Made by a program: the position numbers and the translations under genes. A model generated the notes under the pieces. It saw only the letters and a list, made by a program, of their open reading frames with translations. It searched no databases and was not told the origin of the DNA. Positions 1 to 7,197 of a stretch of 47,603 bases of DNA are shown here, one piece after another. Positions within the stretch are counted from its first letter, which is position 1; every line of letters begins with the position of its first letter. This DNA comes from Dyella silvatica (lineage in GTDB: Bacteria > Pseudomonadota > Gammaproteobacteria > Xanthomonadales > Rhodanobacteraceae), in contig NZ_JAPDPE010000025.1 of assembly GCF_026283955.1 (NCBI RefSeq), forward strand, positions 1 through 47,603, in the 5' to 3' direction.

Positions 1-534
1 GCATTTGTCGACGATCTGGCCTTGCGCCATCTCGATGCTGCCTACAACCTCGGCCGCTGGCTGCTCGGCAATGAGCAGGATGCGGCCGACGCGGTGCATG
101 ACGCTTATCTGCGCGCCGCGCGTGCTTCGGACAGCTATGCGGGCGGTAATGCACGAGCGTGGTGGCTGGCCATTGTGCGCAATTGTTGTCTGGCCCGATT
201 GGCCACGCGCAACAAGGAAAAGCGCAATCTGGCGATCGACCAGAGCCCGGCTGCCGCCGAGCATTGGATGCCGCAGACCGATGCCGATGATGTCGGCGAG
301 CGCATCGATAGCGCCAAGCGCCAGCGCTTGATCACACAGCATCTGCAAAACCTGCCGGACAGCTTTCGTGAGGTACTTATCCTGCGTGAGATCGAGGAAT
401 TGTCTTACCGTGAAATTGCCGACGTCTTGCAAACCCCCATCGGTACCGTGATGTCACGCCTGGCTCGCGGACGCGCCATGTTGCAAAAGGCCTTGGCCGA
501 TAACGTCACTATGCAGGCTCCGTATGGACTGTAA
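1..534 (+). CDS. ECF-type RNA polymerase sigma factor (5' end outside window)
   Basis: The frame is open from base 1, so the true start lies upstream. A TTG at 22 could be read as a start, but it falls inside what looks like sigma region 2. The visible 177 residues hold sigma-2 (about 7-75, acidic ADAVHDAYLRA segment) and sigma-4 (about 118-165, with the helix-turn-helix LSYREIADVL ... GTVMSRLARGR). Group 4 sigma factors direct core polymerase to a small regulon, often for envelope or oxidative stress. The stop overlaps the next gene, a zinc-type anti-sigma factor, by 11 bases, so the two are translationally coupled and the partner almost certainly controls this factor. The inducing signal cannot be told from sequence. 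Confidence 0.93.
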   Translation, partial: AFVDDLALRHLDAAYNLGRWLLGNEQDAADAVHDAYLRAARASDSYAGGNARAWWLAIVRNCCLARLATRNKEKRNLAIDQSPAAAEHWMPQTDADDVGERIDSAKRQRLITQHLQNLPDSFREVLILREIEELSYREIADVLQTPIGTVMSRLARGRAMLQKALADNVTMQAPYGL

Positions 535-1285
535 GACCGCCCGTGATTTACTGCCGCTGTATTTCGATGGCGAGCTGGATCGTGCCACCAGCCGCGAATT
601 CGAGCTGCATCTCGATGCCTGCGCCGAATGTCGTGCCGCCTTGATCGAGCTGGATGGATTGCGGCACATGTTGCGCGAAGAAGCACCGCGCTATCGCGCG
701 CCGGATATCTTGCGCGCCCGTATTCAAAAACTCACCAGGTCTTCGGCAGCGGCTGCTGCACGGCGAGCACCTGCGCGCTGGCTTGCGCTGGCGGCGTCGT
801 GGGTGCTTGCCTTTATCGCCGGTGGCGCGCTGGTTGCGATGTGGAGCCATACAACCCAGGCCGGGCAGGAGCAGGCCCAGCTGACGCGCGACTTGTTCGC
901 CAGCCATTGGCGGGCGCTTGCCGCCGCCGCGCCGATCGATGTCGTGTCCACCGATCAGCACACGGTCAAACCCTGGTTCGCGGGGAAAATCGCCGTGGCC
1001 CCGCTGGTGCAGGATTTTGCCGAGCAGGGGTATGCGTTGATCGGCGGGCGTATCGACTACGTTGGCAGCGAGCGCGTGCCGGTGCTGGTTTATCGCCACG
1101 GCAAGCATCTGATCGATGTTTTCGTGCTGCCCCAGTCCAGCGCGGCGGACATCGGCAAGCCGATCCAGTCGCAAGGATATGGGCTCGATGTGGTTACCCT
1201 CGGCGGTCAGCCTGCGGCCATCGTTTCGGATATGGGGCCGGCCGAGCTCGATCGCTTCAGGGATTTGCTGAACGCGTCACGATGA
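524..1285 (+). CDS. Membrane-anchored anti-sigma factor, zinc-binding (ZAS) type
   Basis: This 253-residue protein starts inside the end of the sigma gene (ATG at 524). The N-terminal domain carries the ZAS motif His29-x3-Cys33-x2-Cys36, preceded by the typical CKTARDLLPLYFDGEL opening. A single membrane helix lies at about 86-107, followed by a periplasmic domain of some 145 residues. By family, the cytoplasmic zinc domain holds the sigma factor at the membrane until a signal releases it. The C-terminal domain has no motif I recognise and should be the sensor. The 3' end overlaps the convergent membrane-protein gene by 9 bases. Confidence 0.88.
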   Translation: MDCKTARDLLPLYFDGELDRATSREFELHLDACAECRAALIELDGLRHMLREEAPRYRAPDILRARIQKLTRSSAAAAARRAPARWLALAASWVLAFIAGGALVAMWSHTTQAGQEQAQLTRDLFASHWRALAAAAPIDVVSTDQHTVKPWFAGKIAVAPLVQDFAEQGYALIGGRIDYVGSERVPVLVYRHGKHLIDVFVLPQSSAADIGKPIQSQGYGLDVVTLGGQPAAIVSDMGPAELDRFRDLLNASR

Positions 1286-1774
1286 GCCCTTGAACGGGCT
1301 CTTCGGCCGTCGACGTCCGAGCAGAATATGCATGGCCAAGAGTCCAGGCAGGGCAAGGCCGATGGTCCAGTGAGCCATCGCGCTGATGCCACGCCAATAG
1401 TCATCGGTCAGGTAGTACAGCAGGTAGCCGGTGGCCGACAGCCAGACCAAGACTCCGACGGCAGACCCGCCGGAGAGGCGCTGCCTTCGCGTGCGCCAAC
1501 CGGCAACAATGTGCACGCCCCAAGTCAGGCCGAAGGCCCATAAGGTCGCAAAGGCCATCGCCGCATGCAGCCGTAGCCACCATGGTTCCAGCGGATGCGG
1601 TTCGTCGCCAAACGTGCCTTTGCGCATCAAGCCATAGTGAAAAATCAACCACAGCACGCCGCTTAGCCATAGCGTCCAGCCGATGGCATAAACCATATGG
1701 CGGCGGCGACGCGATAGCCGCAGTGATGTTCGGTGCTGGCCCACCACGCCATGAGGATGGATGACCGGCGTCAT
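1277..1774 (-). CDS. Four-helix membrane protein with paired histidines, cytochrome b-like candidate
   Basis: The start is placed at the ATG at 1774 because it forms an ATGA overlap with the apbE stop; a longer frame to 1798 exists but would lie inside apbE. The 165-residue product has about four membrane helices (near 27-48, 70-90, 103-122, 134-153). Histidines sit in or at the ends of helices 2 and 4: His70 and His88, and His135 and His149. The 14-residue spacing of the latter pair matches that of bis-histidine haem ligands in b-type cytochromes; the other spacing (18) fits less well. I infer a membrane electron carrier feeding the neighbouring flavoprotein. The family (DUF4405-like or PepSY-related) is not certain. 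Confidence 0.6.
   Translation of the reverse strand: MTPVIHPHGVVGQHRTSLRLSRRRRHMVYAIGWTLWLSGVLWLIFHYGLMRKGTFGDEPHPLEPWWLRLHAAMAFATLWAFGLTWGVHIVAGWRTRRQRLSGGSAVGVLVWLSATGYLLYYLTDDYWRGISAMAHWTIGLALPGLLAMHILLGRRRPKSPFKGSS
1284..1301. terminator. Short hairpin at convergent gene ends
   Basis: A perfect 6-base stem, GAGCCC/GGGCTC with a 6-base loop, sits where the anti-sigma gene and the opposing membrane-protein gene run into each other. No clear T-run follows on either strand, so intrinsic termination is only possible, not shown. Confidence 0.3.
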
Positions 1775-2649
1775 GCGGTATTCCCGATAGCGAGCCAATG
1801 GCCCGTTGCGTCTTGTAGATAAGCCACCGCGTTGAAATGCCGGAGCAGATCGGCGCTGTGCGTTCCCATCGCCATGACAACCTTGGTCAGGGCGTCGGCA
1901 TGGATGCAGTGCTCGGCCACCACGGTAACGCTTTGCGCTAGTCCGATGCTGGTGCGGTGTCGGCCGTCAAGGTGTGGCCCCGCCCCGGTGGCGGCAAACG
2001 CGCGTCCGCTGCTGCTGGCCACGGACGCTTCGCCCAGTTCAAGCACCGGGTAATGCGATGGCTGCCATTCATCGGTAGCGATCGCAATAAGGTGTGGCCC
2101 TTGACCCAGAGTGCGCAGGTCGCCGCCGGCATTGACGCAGGCGTGCGAGATGCCGTTCGCGCGCAAAGCCTCGATCGCGCGATCGACGGCAAAACCCTTG
2201 GCAATGCCGCCCAGATCGATCCACAGCGGACGGCGCAGATGAACGCCATGACTGTCGTCGACGGCGATATCTCTCCAGCTCGCAGCGGTGTTTGGCATCG
2301 TCTGGCTCTTTGGCGCAGGCAGCAAGCCGCGGCTGACCAATTGATCGGCAATGGTTATGTCGAAGGCGCCGTCACTGCGTTCGGAAAGTTGCAACGCTTC
2401 ACGTAACACCTCGGCGGTCTGTGCATCGACCACGACGCGCTCACCGGGCGCTGCCGCGTGCACACGCGAGAGATCGCTACCGACTTCGTGGAAGCTCATC
2501 AATGTGTGAACCCGGGCCATCGCGGCGAACGCCGCATCGATGGCCCGATGCGCGAGCGCTTCGTCTACACACTCGACGCGAATGCTTGCCGTTGTGCCGA
2601 GCAGTGGCCGTGCGCGTTCAATCTTTTTGATGGGCGAGCACAAGATCAT
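1771..2649 (-). CDS. apbE: FAD:protein FMN transferase (ApbE family)
   Basis: ApbE links FMN from FAD covalently to a Thr in target proteins. Motifs seen: GTTASIRVE near the N-terminus, MSFHEVGSDLSRVH, DLGGIAKGFAVD, NAGGDLR, and the metal-binding HADALTKV near the end. The start at 2649 gives 292 residues, close to family length; the open frame runs 52 codons further up but that part is low-complexity and lies inside the upstream gene. It overlaps the FMN-binding protein gene by 32 bases and the downstream membrane gene by 4, so the cluster is one transcript. No signal peptide or lipobox is visible, odd for an enzyme whose likely substrate is exported. Confidence 0.9.
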   Translation of the reverse strand: MILCSPIKKIERARPLLGTTASIRVECVDEALAHRAIDAAFAAMARVHTLMSFHEVGSDLSRVHAAAPGERVVVDAQTAEVLREALQLSERSDGAFDITIADQLVSRGLLPAPKSQTMPNTAASWRDIAVDDSHGVHLRRPLWIDLGGIAKGFAVDRAIEALRANGISHACVNAGGDLRTLGQGPHLIAIATDEWQPSHYPVLELGEASVASSSGRAFAATGAGPHLDGRHRTSIGLAQSVTVVAEHCIHADALTKVVMAMGTHSADLLRHFNAVAYLQDATGHWLAIGNTA

Positions 2650-3148
2650 AGGTCGCAAGTAGACGTTTGACGCCATCGGTGATGTGCCTGCTCGATAGCG
2701 TGGCACCGGAGATGTTCTTGATGTCATCGCCGAGCTTGAGCTGCGCATCCTTGGTCTTGCCGATGAACTGAGCACGCCACGATTCGTTGCGCACCTGATC
2801 GCCATAGGTTTCGCGGTATTCGAGAATCTCCACCGCTTTCACGGCACCTTGTGCATCGATCGCCATCGCGAAGGGAATGAATTCGTGTTTGCCCACGACT
2901 TGGTCGGCGATAAACCAGCCACCGGTGGAAACGCGCCATGCCTTGAGGCTGGACGAAAGCACATTGACGTCGGAGGATTTCTCGATCGCCTTGATCTGTT
3001 CGGGCGTCAGGGTGAGAAAGTCGGGAGTGAAGCTGGCGCCTGGAAACATCACGGCTTGTGCCTGCTCCACACTGAGATACACCGTAGCCTGCACCGGCGC
3101 GCTTATCACCAAGGCATAGGCGGGGATCAATAAAAATCGCGATTTCAT
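2618..3148 (-). CDS. Exported FMN-binding domain protein, likely ApbE substrate
   Basis: The 176-residue protein begins with a Sec-type signal peptide (MKSRFLLIPAYALVISAPVQA, cleavage after about residue 21). Near the C-terminus is the flavinylation motif SGATLS (Ser147 to Ser152); by analogy with NqrC and RnfG, Thr150 should carry FMN by a phosphoester bond. The gene directly precedes apbE on the same strand and overlaps it, which supports an enzyme-substrate pair. It lies 9 bases behind the outer-membrane barrel gene. It is expected to be a periplasmic one-electron carrier between an inner-membrane donor and an unknown acceptor. Confidence 0.87.
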   Translation of the reverse strand: MKSRFLLIPAYALVISAPVQATVYLSVEQAQAVMFPGASFTPDFLTLTPEQIKAIEKSSDVNVLSSSLKAWRVSTGGWFIADQVVGKHEFIPFAMAIDAQGAVKAVEILEYRETYGDQVRNESWRAQFIGKTKDAQLKLGDDIKNISGATLSSRHITDGVKRLLATYDLVLAHQKD

Positions 3149-3157
3149 GAGTACACC

Positions 3158-4090
3158 TCAGAAGTACCAGCCGGCTTTGATGCGTACGCGATACTTCTCG
3201 AAGTCATTGTCGTAGACCCGCCGGCCAACGATGGCACCAGGCACGGTTTCGGCGTGCTCGGTCGCCCATGGCATCTGTTCGAGGAATGTCGCAGTGATGA
3301 AAAATCTCTTGCCGCCGTAATGGATCACCGGCCCGAAGTAGTAGCCGTTGTTGGTTTCCTTGCTGAAGGTGTAGCTGTTGTACTCGTGCTCGTTGAGCAG
3401 CTCGACACCGGCTGACCAATTCGGCGCAAAACGATATGAGGCGGCGGCATCCACATTGACGTCGGTTTCATAGCCCCATTTTTTTCGCGATGGGTCACCG
3501 TCGACGATGTCGTACCGCCACTCTGGCGCATAGGTGACGTTGACTGCCGTCACCAGACGATCATCGAGAAAGTTCTTCTGCAGAATCAGTTTGGCCTCAA
3601 GCTCGCGGAACGCGGGGCCTATCGTAGGTTCGATGTAAACGGCGACGCCGAGCGGGTCTGTGTAGGGGCTCCACAGGCGATAAATAGCCTCGCCGGAGAA
3701 ACCGACAAAGCGCTTGGCGTTGTAGTGATCGTCCGGCCCTGGACGGTCGTAAGACAGCGGTTCCGGTGGCGTGGTCTCGCCGAATGGGCCGTTGTGATAA
3801 GCGCGTGCCCAGACGTAGTTGGCATAGAAGGCCACCTGCAATTTGTCGGTCAGGCCATATTCGAATTCGGTACGGCCGTCGATCTGGTCGAAGTAGCCGC
3901 TGACTTTCTGTCGCCGCCAAGTCGCCCACTGTTCCACCTCTTTTGCGCCCTTGGGCAGTAAGTCGGTGGTGTAAACGTAGCCAAACTGGCTCTCTTCAGA
4001 CCGCGCGTTCGGCAGATAACTCAAGCTGAGCGTGACGAGCGCCAACAAGGCGAGCAGGCCGCGAGAGCGGCGGGCAAAAGCGTGCGACAT
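3158..4090 (-). CDS. DUF6662-type outer-membrane beta-barrel protein
   Basis: This is the first gene of the minus-strand cluster, 310 residues. It has an N-terminal signal peptide (about 1-31, leucine-rich, ending near NARSEES). The rest alternates aromatic and polar residues in strand-like stretches and ends in Tyr-Phe, as outer-membrane barrel proteins do for BAM recognition. The family (DUF6662, from memory) has no assigned function. Its place ahead of an FMN-binding protein and ApbE suggests a conduit or receptor for a redox substrate, but that is inference from context only. Confidence 0.7.
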   Translation of the reverse strand: MSHAFARRSRGLLALLALVTLSLSYLPNARSEESQFGYVYTTDLLPKGAKEVEQWATWRRQKVSGYFDQIDGRTEFEYGLTDKLQVAFYANYVWARAYHNGPFGETTPPEPLSYDRPGPDDHYNAKRFVGFSGEAIYRLWSPYTDPLGVAVYIEPTIGPAFRELEAKLILQKNFLDDRLVTAVNVTYAPEWRYDIVDGDPSRKKWGYETDVNVDAAASYRFAPNWSAGVELLNEHEYNSYTFSKETNNGYYFGPVIHYGGKRFFITATFLEQMPWATEHAETVPGAIVGRRVYDNDFEKYRVRIKAGWYF

Positions 4091-4131
4091 GAAATCCCCG
4101 GGGTGGTGCTGCCAAGGGGCTTATTGTGATT

Positions 4132-4150
4132 GATAGTGATTCGCATATGC
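4132..4150 (-). promoter_or_regulatory. Weak Fur-box-like site upstream of flavoprotein cluster
   Basis: GATAGTGATTCGCATATGC matches the 19-base Fur consensus at roughly 13 positions and lies 42 bases upstream of the DUF6662 start, in the 196-base gap before the S9 peptidase gene end. The match is imperfect and the area is AT-rich, so chance is a real alternative. Confidence 0.3.
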
Positions 4151-4286
4151 AATTCATCTCGTTGAAATCGTAAGATTTTACGTATCCGCATCGACTGGAT
4201 GTTTTGCCTGTGTTGAAAAATATCCGGATCGCCATCGACGCTGGCGTTGCCCGTATGAGGCTGGAAACATCGAATGCTGCTGCGGC

Positions 4287-6254
4287 CTATGGCTGCTTCT
4301 GGGGCAACAGGTATGTTTGCCAGAACAACGCCGAGGCTGCTTCAAAGTAGTTTCTGTTTTGCTTCTTCTGGAAGCCGTGGCCTTCATCCTTGAACTCAAG
4401 AAACCACACGTCGTGACCATTGGCGCGCACGGCGTTGGCGATTTGCAGGCCTTCCGCCGGTGGCACGCGAGGGTCGTTTGCACCGACGGCAACGAATAGC
4501 TGCGCGCTGATGTTTTTTGCATTGGTGGTCGGTGCGATGCGCTCAAGAAAGGCACGCATCTTGGGTTCGCGTTCGTCGCCGTATTCTGCCCGGCGCAGGT
4601 CGCGCCGATAGCCTTCGGTATGCTCCAGAAACGTGACGAAGTTGCTTTGCCCGACCAGCTCGATGCCGGCCCGCAGGCGCTGGCTGTAGTGGGTAAGCGC
4701 CGACAGCGTCATGAAGCCGCCGTAGGAGCCGCCGTATACACCGACGCGCTTGGCGTCGAGTTCTGGGCGAGTGGCGATCCAGTCGAGCAGGGCGCCGATG
4801 TCTTTGACCGCATCCTCTCGCTTGAAGCCGTTGTCGAGCCCGAGATAGGTTTTGCCGTAGCCGGTCGAGCCGCGCACGTTCGGCATGATGACGGCCACGC
4901 CCAGTTCGTTGACCCAGAAGGCTATCTGCGAGTTGAACAATGGCCGGGCCTGGTCTTCCGGCCCGCCGTGGATTTGGATGATCACCGGGAACGGCCCTTT
5001 GCCGGCGGGTCGATAGTAGAAGGCTGGAATACGCCGTGGCTTGCCATCGACTTGATCGAACGTCGGGTAGCGTTCCAGCGTGGGCTGGACAAAGCGGCTG
5101 GCGTCGAGGCCGCCGACTTCGCTGGTGGTCCAGCGCACCAGCGCCGGGTGGTCCAGCTCGATGGCGTAGATGTCGCCGGCCGAAACGGCGGACATGAAGG
5201 TGAAACCAAGACGCTTGTCATCGGCGCTGAAGGCCATCGCCTCTACCAGGCCGCTCGGCAAGGCCGGCAGGGCGACTTCATGGCCTGATGCAAGCTCGAT
5301 CAGATGGAGCGCATCGATGCCATCCTGGTTGGCTACAAACGCCAGATATCGGCCGTCGTGCGATAAGCTGAAATCTTCGATGTCCCACGGAATATTCGCG
5401 CTAAGGCTGCGCGTTGCCGCCGTCGCCAAATCACGATAGTGCAGCTCGGCGAACTCGCCGGTTCCCTTCGCCCCCGTTTCATTGGCAAGGTAGTAAATGC
5501 CTTTGCCGTCGTGGGCGAACTTCATCTTGGTATAGGCGGACTTATGCGTCGCATCGCTGAGTGCGGTCACGGCGCCGCTGGCGAGGTCCACCAGGTACGG
5601 ACGCGAATCTTCATCTGAAAAGTACTGCCGCACCAGCAAGCGAGAGTCGTCGGGCGACCAGTCCATCGGGTCCCAGGTGCCGCTGCGCTCCAGCACGGCT
5701 TTGCTGGGTTTGCCGTCCAGCCCGACAATATGCACATCGGTGTCGTTACCGTTGCGCTGGGTGGTTTCGAATGCCATGCGATCGCCGCGATGCGACCACA
5801 GCGGCCCTTCGTTGCGTGACTTGCCATCGGTAAGCAATTGCACCGTGCGGGTATCCAGATCGAAGTAGTAGATCTGGAAAAATTCGTTTCCGCCGATGTC
5901 TTTGCCAAACGCAAAACCATGGCGCGTCGGGTTGACGCTGACGCTCTCGACCGGTTCGTTGTAGAACGTCAGTTGCTGGCGCGCGCCCCCTGGGTGATCG
6001 ACCCAGTGCACTTGATAGGTGTCAGCGAAACGGGTGGAAATGATCGCGCCCTGGCCATCGGCAAGCCAGCCGTCGAAGTCCGCCCGGCGCAGGCCCTGGT
6101 ATCGCAACAGTCGATCGCCTAGCTCGCCGGGGAGCTCGGGGATGCCTTCGGTAATGCGATTGCCTTTTTCCACACGCTGCGGGCTCGACTGCGCGTGGCT
6201 TGACCACGGGGTGTAGAGGGATAGCAGGGCGACAACCAGCAACGCGTATTTCAT
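4287..6254 (-). CDS. Exported S9 family prolyl oligopeptidase
   Basis: A serine peptidase of the prolyl oligopeptidase family (DPP4/acylaminoacyl-peptidase branch), 655 residues. It has a signal peptide (MKYALLVVALLSLYTPWSSHAQ), a seven-bladed propeller region (about 50-390) with TolB/DPP-like repeats, and a C-terminal alpha/beta-hydrolase domain. The catalytic triad is visible: nucleophile in GGSYGG, Asp in GANDPRVPP, His in DEGHGF. The start at 6254 is chosen for the signal peptide and a GAGG ribosome site; 51 in-frame codons further upstream have no such features and reach the MarR gene start. It probably degrades peptides in the periplasm. The divergent MarR gene probably controls it. Confidence 0.92.
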   Translation of the reverse strand: MKYALLVVALLSLYTPWSSHAQSSPQRVEKGNRITEGIPELPGELGDRLLRYQGLRRADFDGWLADGQGAIISTRFADTYQVHWVDHPGGARQQLTFYNEPVESVSVNPTRHGFAFGKDIGGNEFFQIYYFDLDTRTVQLLTDGKSRNEGPLWSHRGDRMAFETTQRNGNDTDVHIVGLDGKPSKAVLERSGTWDPMDWSPDDSRLLVRQYFSDEDSRPYLVDLASGAVTALSDATHKSAYTKMKFAHDGKGIYYLANETGAKGTGEFAELHYRDLATAATRSLSANIPWDIEDFSLSHDGRYLAFVANQDGIDALHLIELASGHEVALPALPSGLVEAMAFSADDKRLGFTFMSAVSAGDIYAIELDHPALVRWTTSEVGGLDASRFVQPTLERYPTFDQVDGKPRRIPAFYYRPAGKGPFPVIIQIHGGPEDQARPLFNSQIAFWVNELGVAVIMPNVRGSTGYGKTYLGLDNGFKREDAVKDIGALLDWIATRPELDAKRVGVYGGSYGGFMTLSALTHYSQRLRAGIELVGQSNFVTFLEHTEGYRRDLRRAEYGDEREPKMRAFLERIAPTTNAKNISAQLFVAVGANDPRVPPAEGLQIANAVRANGHDVWFLEFKDEGHGFQKKQNRNYFEAASALFWQTYLLPQKQP

Positions 6255-6346
6255 GGCAGGCCTCACTGGAACGTGGATGCACAGCGATGAAGCGATGGGA
6301 ACGGCGTATTTTGCTTCCGTTGAATGGAATGAATTTACTTTGAAAA

Positions 6347-6364
6347 TATCTTGATGTAAAGATA
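6347..6364. promoter_or_regulatory. Perfect inverted repeat, probable MarR operator
   Basis: TATCTT-N6-AAGATA lies in the 146-base divergent gap, 37 bases before the MarR start and 93 bases before the peptidase start. Short AT-rich palindromes with CTTGATGT-like centres are typical MarR-family targets. A TTGACA at 6372-6377 nearby could be a -35 element. Confidence 0.55.
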
Positions 6365-6400
6365 CTTTATATTGACATAAATGACCGAGGAGACTGAAAC

Positions 6401-6910
6401 ATGCCAAAGACCTCCGCCGCAGCCGGCAAGGATCTCGTCGATCAGCTGTTGCGCGATTGGCAGCGCGAGCGCCCGGACCTGAATGTCACGGCCATGGCCG
6501 TGGTCGGCCGTATCCTTAATCTGGGCCGTGCCTTGGAGGCCAGGGCCAACGATTCCCTCAAGGCGCTGGGCATTCACTACACCGATCTGGATGTACTGGC
6601 GACGCTGCGGCGCTCGGGTAAACCTTATCGGCTTACGCCTACGGTGTTGCGGCAATCGGTGTTGATTACCTCGGGCGCGATGACGGCATGTCTCAATCGT
6701 TTGGAGAAAGCCGGCTTGATCTCGCGCAATCCCGAGGATAATGACCGCCGCTCGCTGGCAGCAGCGCTGACCGCGCCAGGGCTGGCGCTGATCGATCGGG
6801 CGATCGTCGTGCGATTTGCCGAGGCGGAGCAGGCGGTTGCCGCATTAAGCCGTGGCGAACAGGCTGAGCTGTCCAAGCTGCTGCGGAAACTCGGCATCTC
6901 TTTGCATTGA
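6401..6910 (+). CDS. MarR family transcriptional regulator
   Basis: A 169-residue winged-helix regulator. The central DNA-binding part is seen as LTPTVLRQSVLITSGAMTACLNRLEKAGLISRNPEDNDRRS (split over about residues 77-117), where the recognition helix and the wing with the DxDRRS signature stand out. Flanking helices would form the dimer. A GAGGAGA ribosome site precedes the ATG. The gene is divergent from the S9 peptidase and shares a promoter region holding a perfect inverted repeat, so it likely represses itself and the peptidase until a small ligand binds. The ligand is unknown. Confidence 0.9.
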   Translation: MPKTSAAAGKDLVDQLLRDWQRERPDLNVTAMAVVGRILNLGRALEARANDSLKALGIHYTDLDVLATLRRSGKPYRLTPTVLRQSVLITSGAMTACLNRLEKAGLISRNPEDNDRRSLAAALTAPGLALIDRAIVVRFAEAEQAVAALSRGEQAELSKLLRKLGISLH

Positions 6911-7197
6911 CATCTTGCTCATCATCGATGCCCTATCTTGCGGTCCACGGCTGCTGATATCGGCAGCGGGAAAGGGCGCCCACTTGGACAATCCATGCGG
7001 GTGCGTACGCGCTTTCTGCATTCCCGCGTGGCTAAACCACCTGCCGTGCGCGAGCCCTGGAGCCATTCTTCAGCCTGCTCGACCCGGTTACTAAGACAAG
7101 ACTAAAGAAACGGTCGGGGCGCATCACGCGCCTGCAACAGAACTGTCAAACGATCACCCCACGCTAGCGGGCTATTCCAGCCACTACGTAGAGCATC

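Noticed and set aside
7143-7160. Pho-box-like CTGTCAAACGATCAC before the TonB receptor gene
   Set aside because: Only one half-site matches CTGTCA; the second at 11-base spacing is missing.
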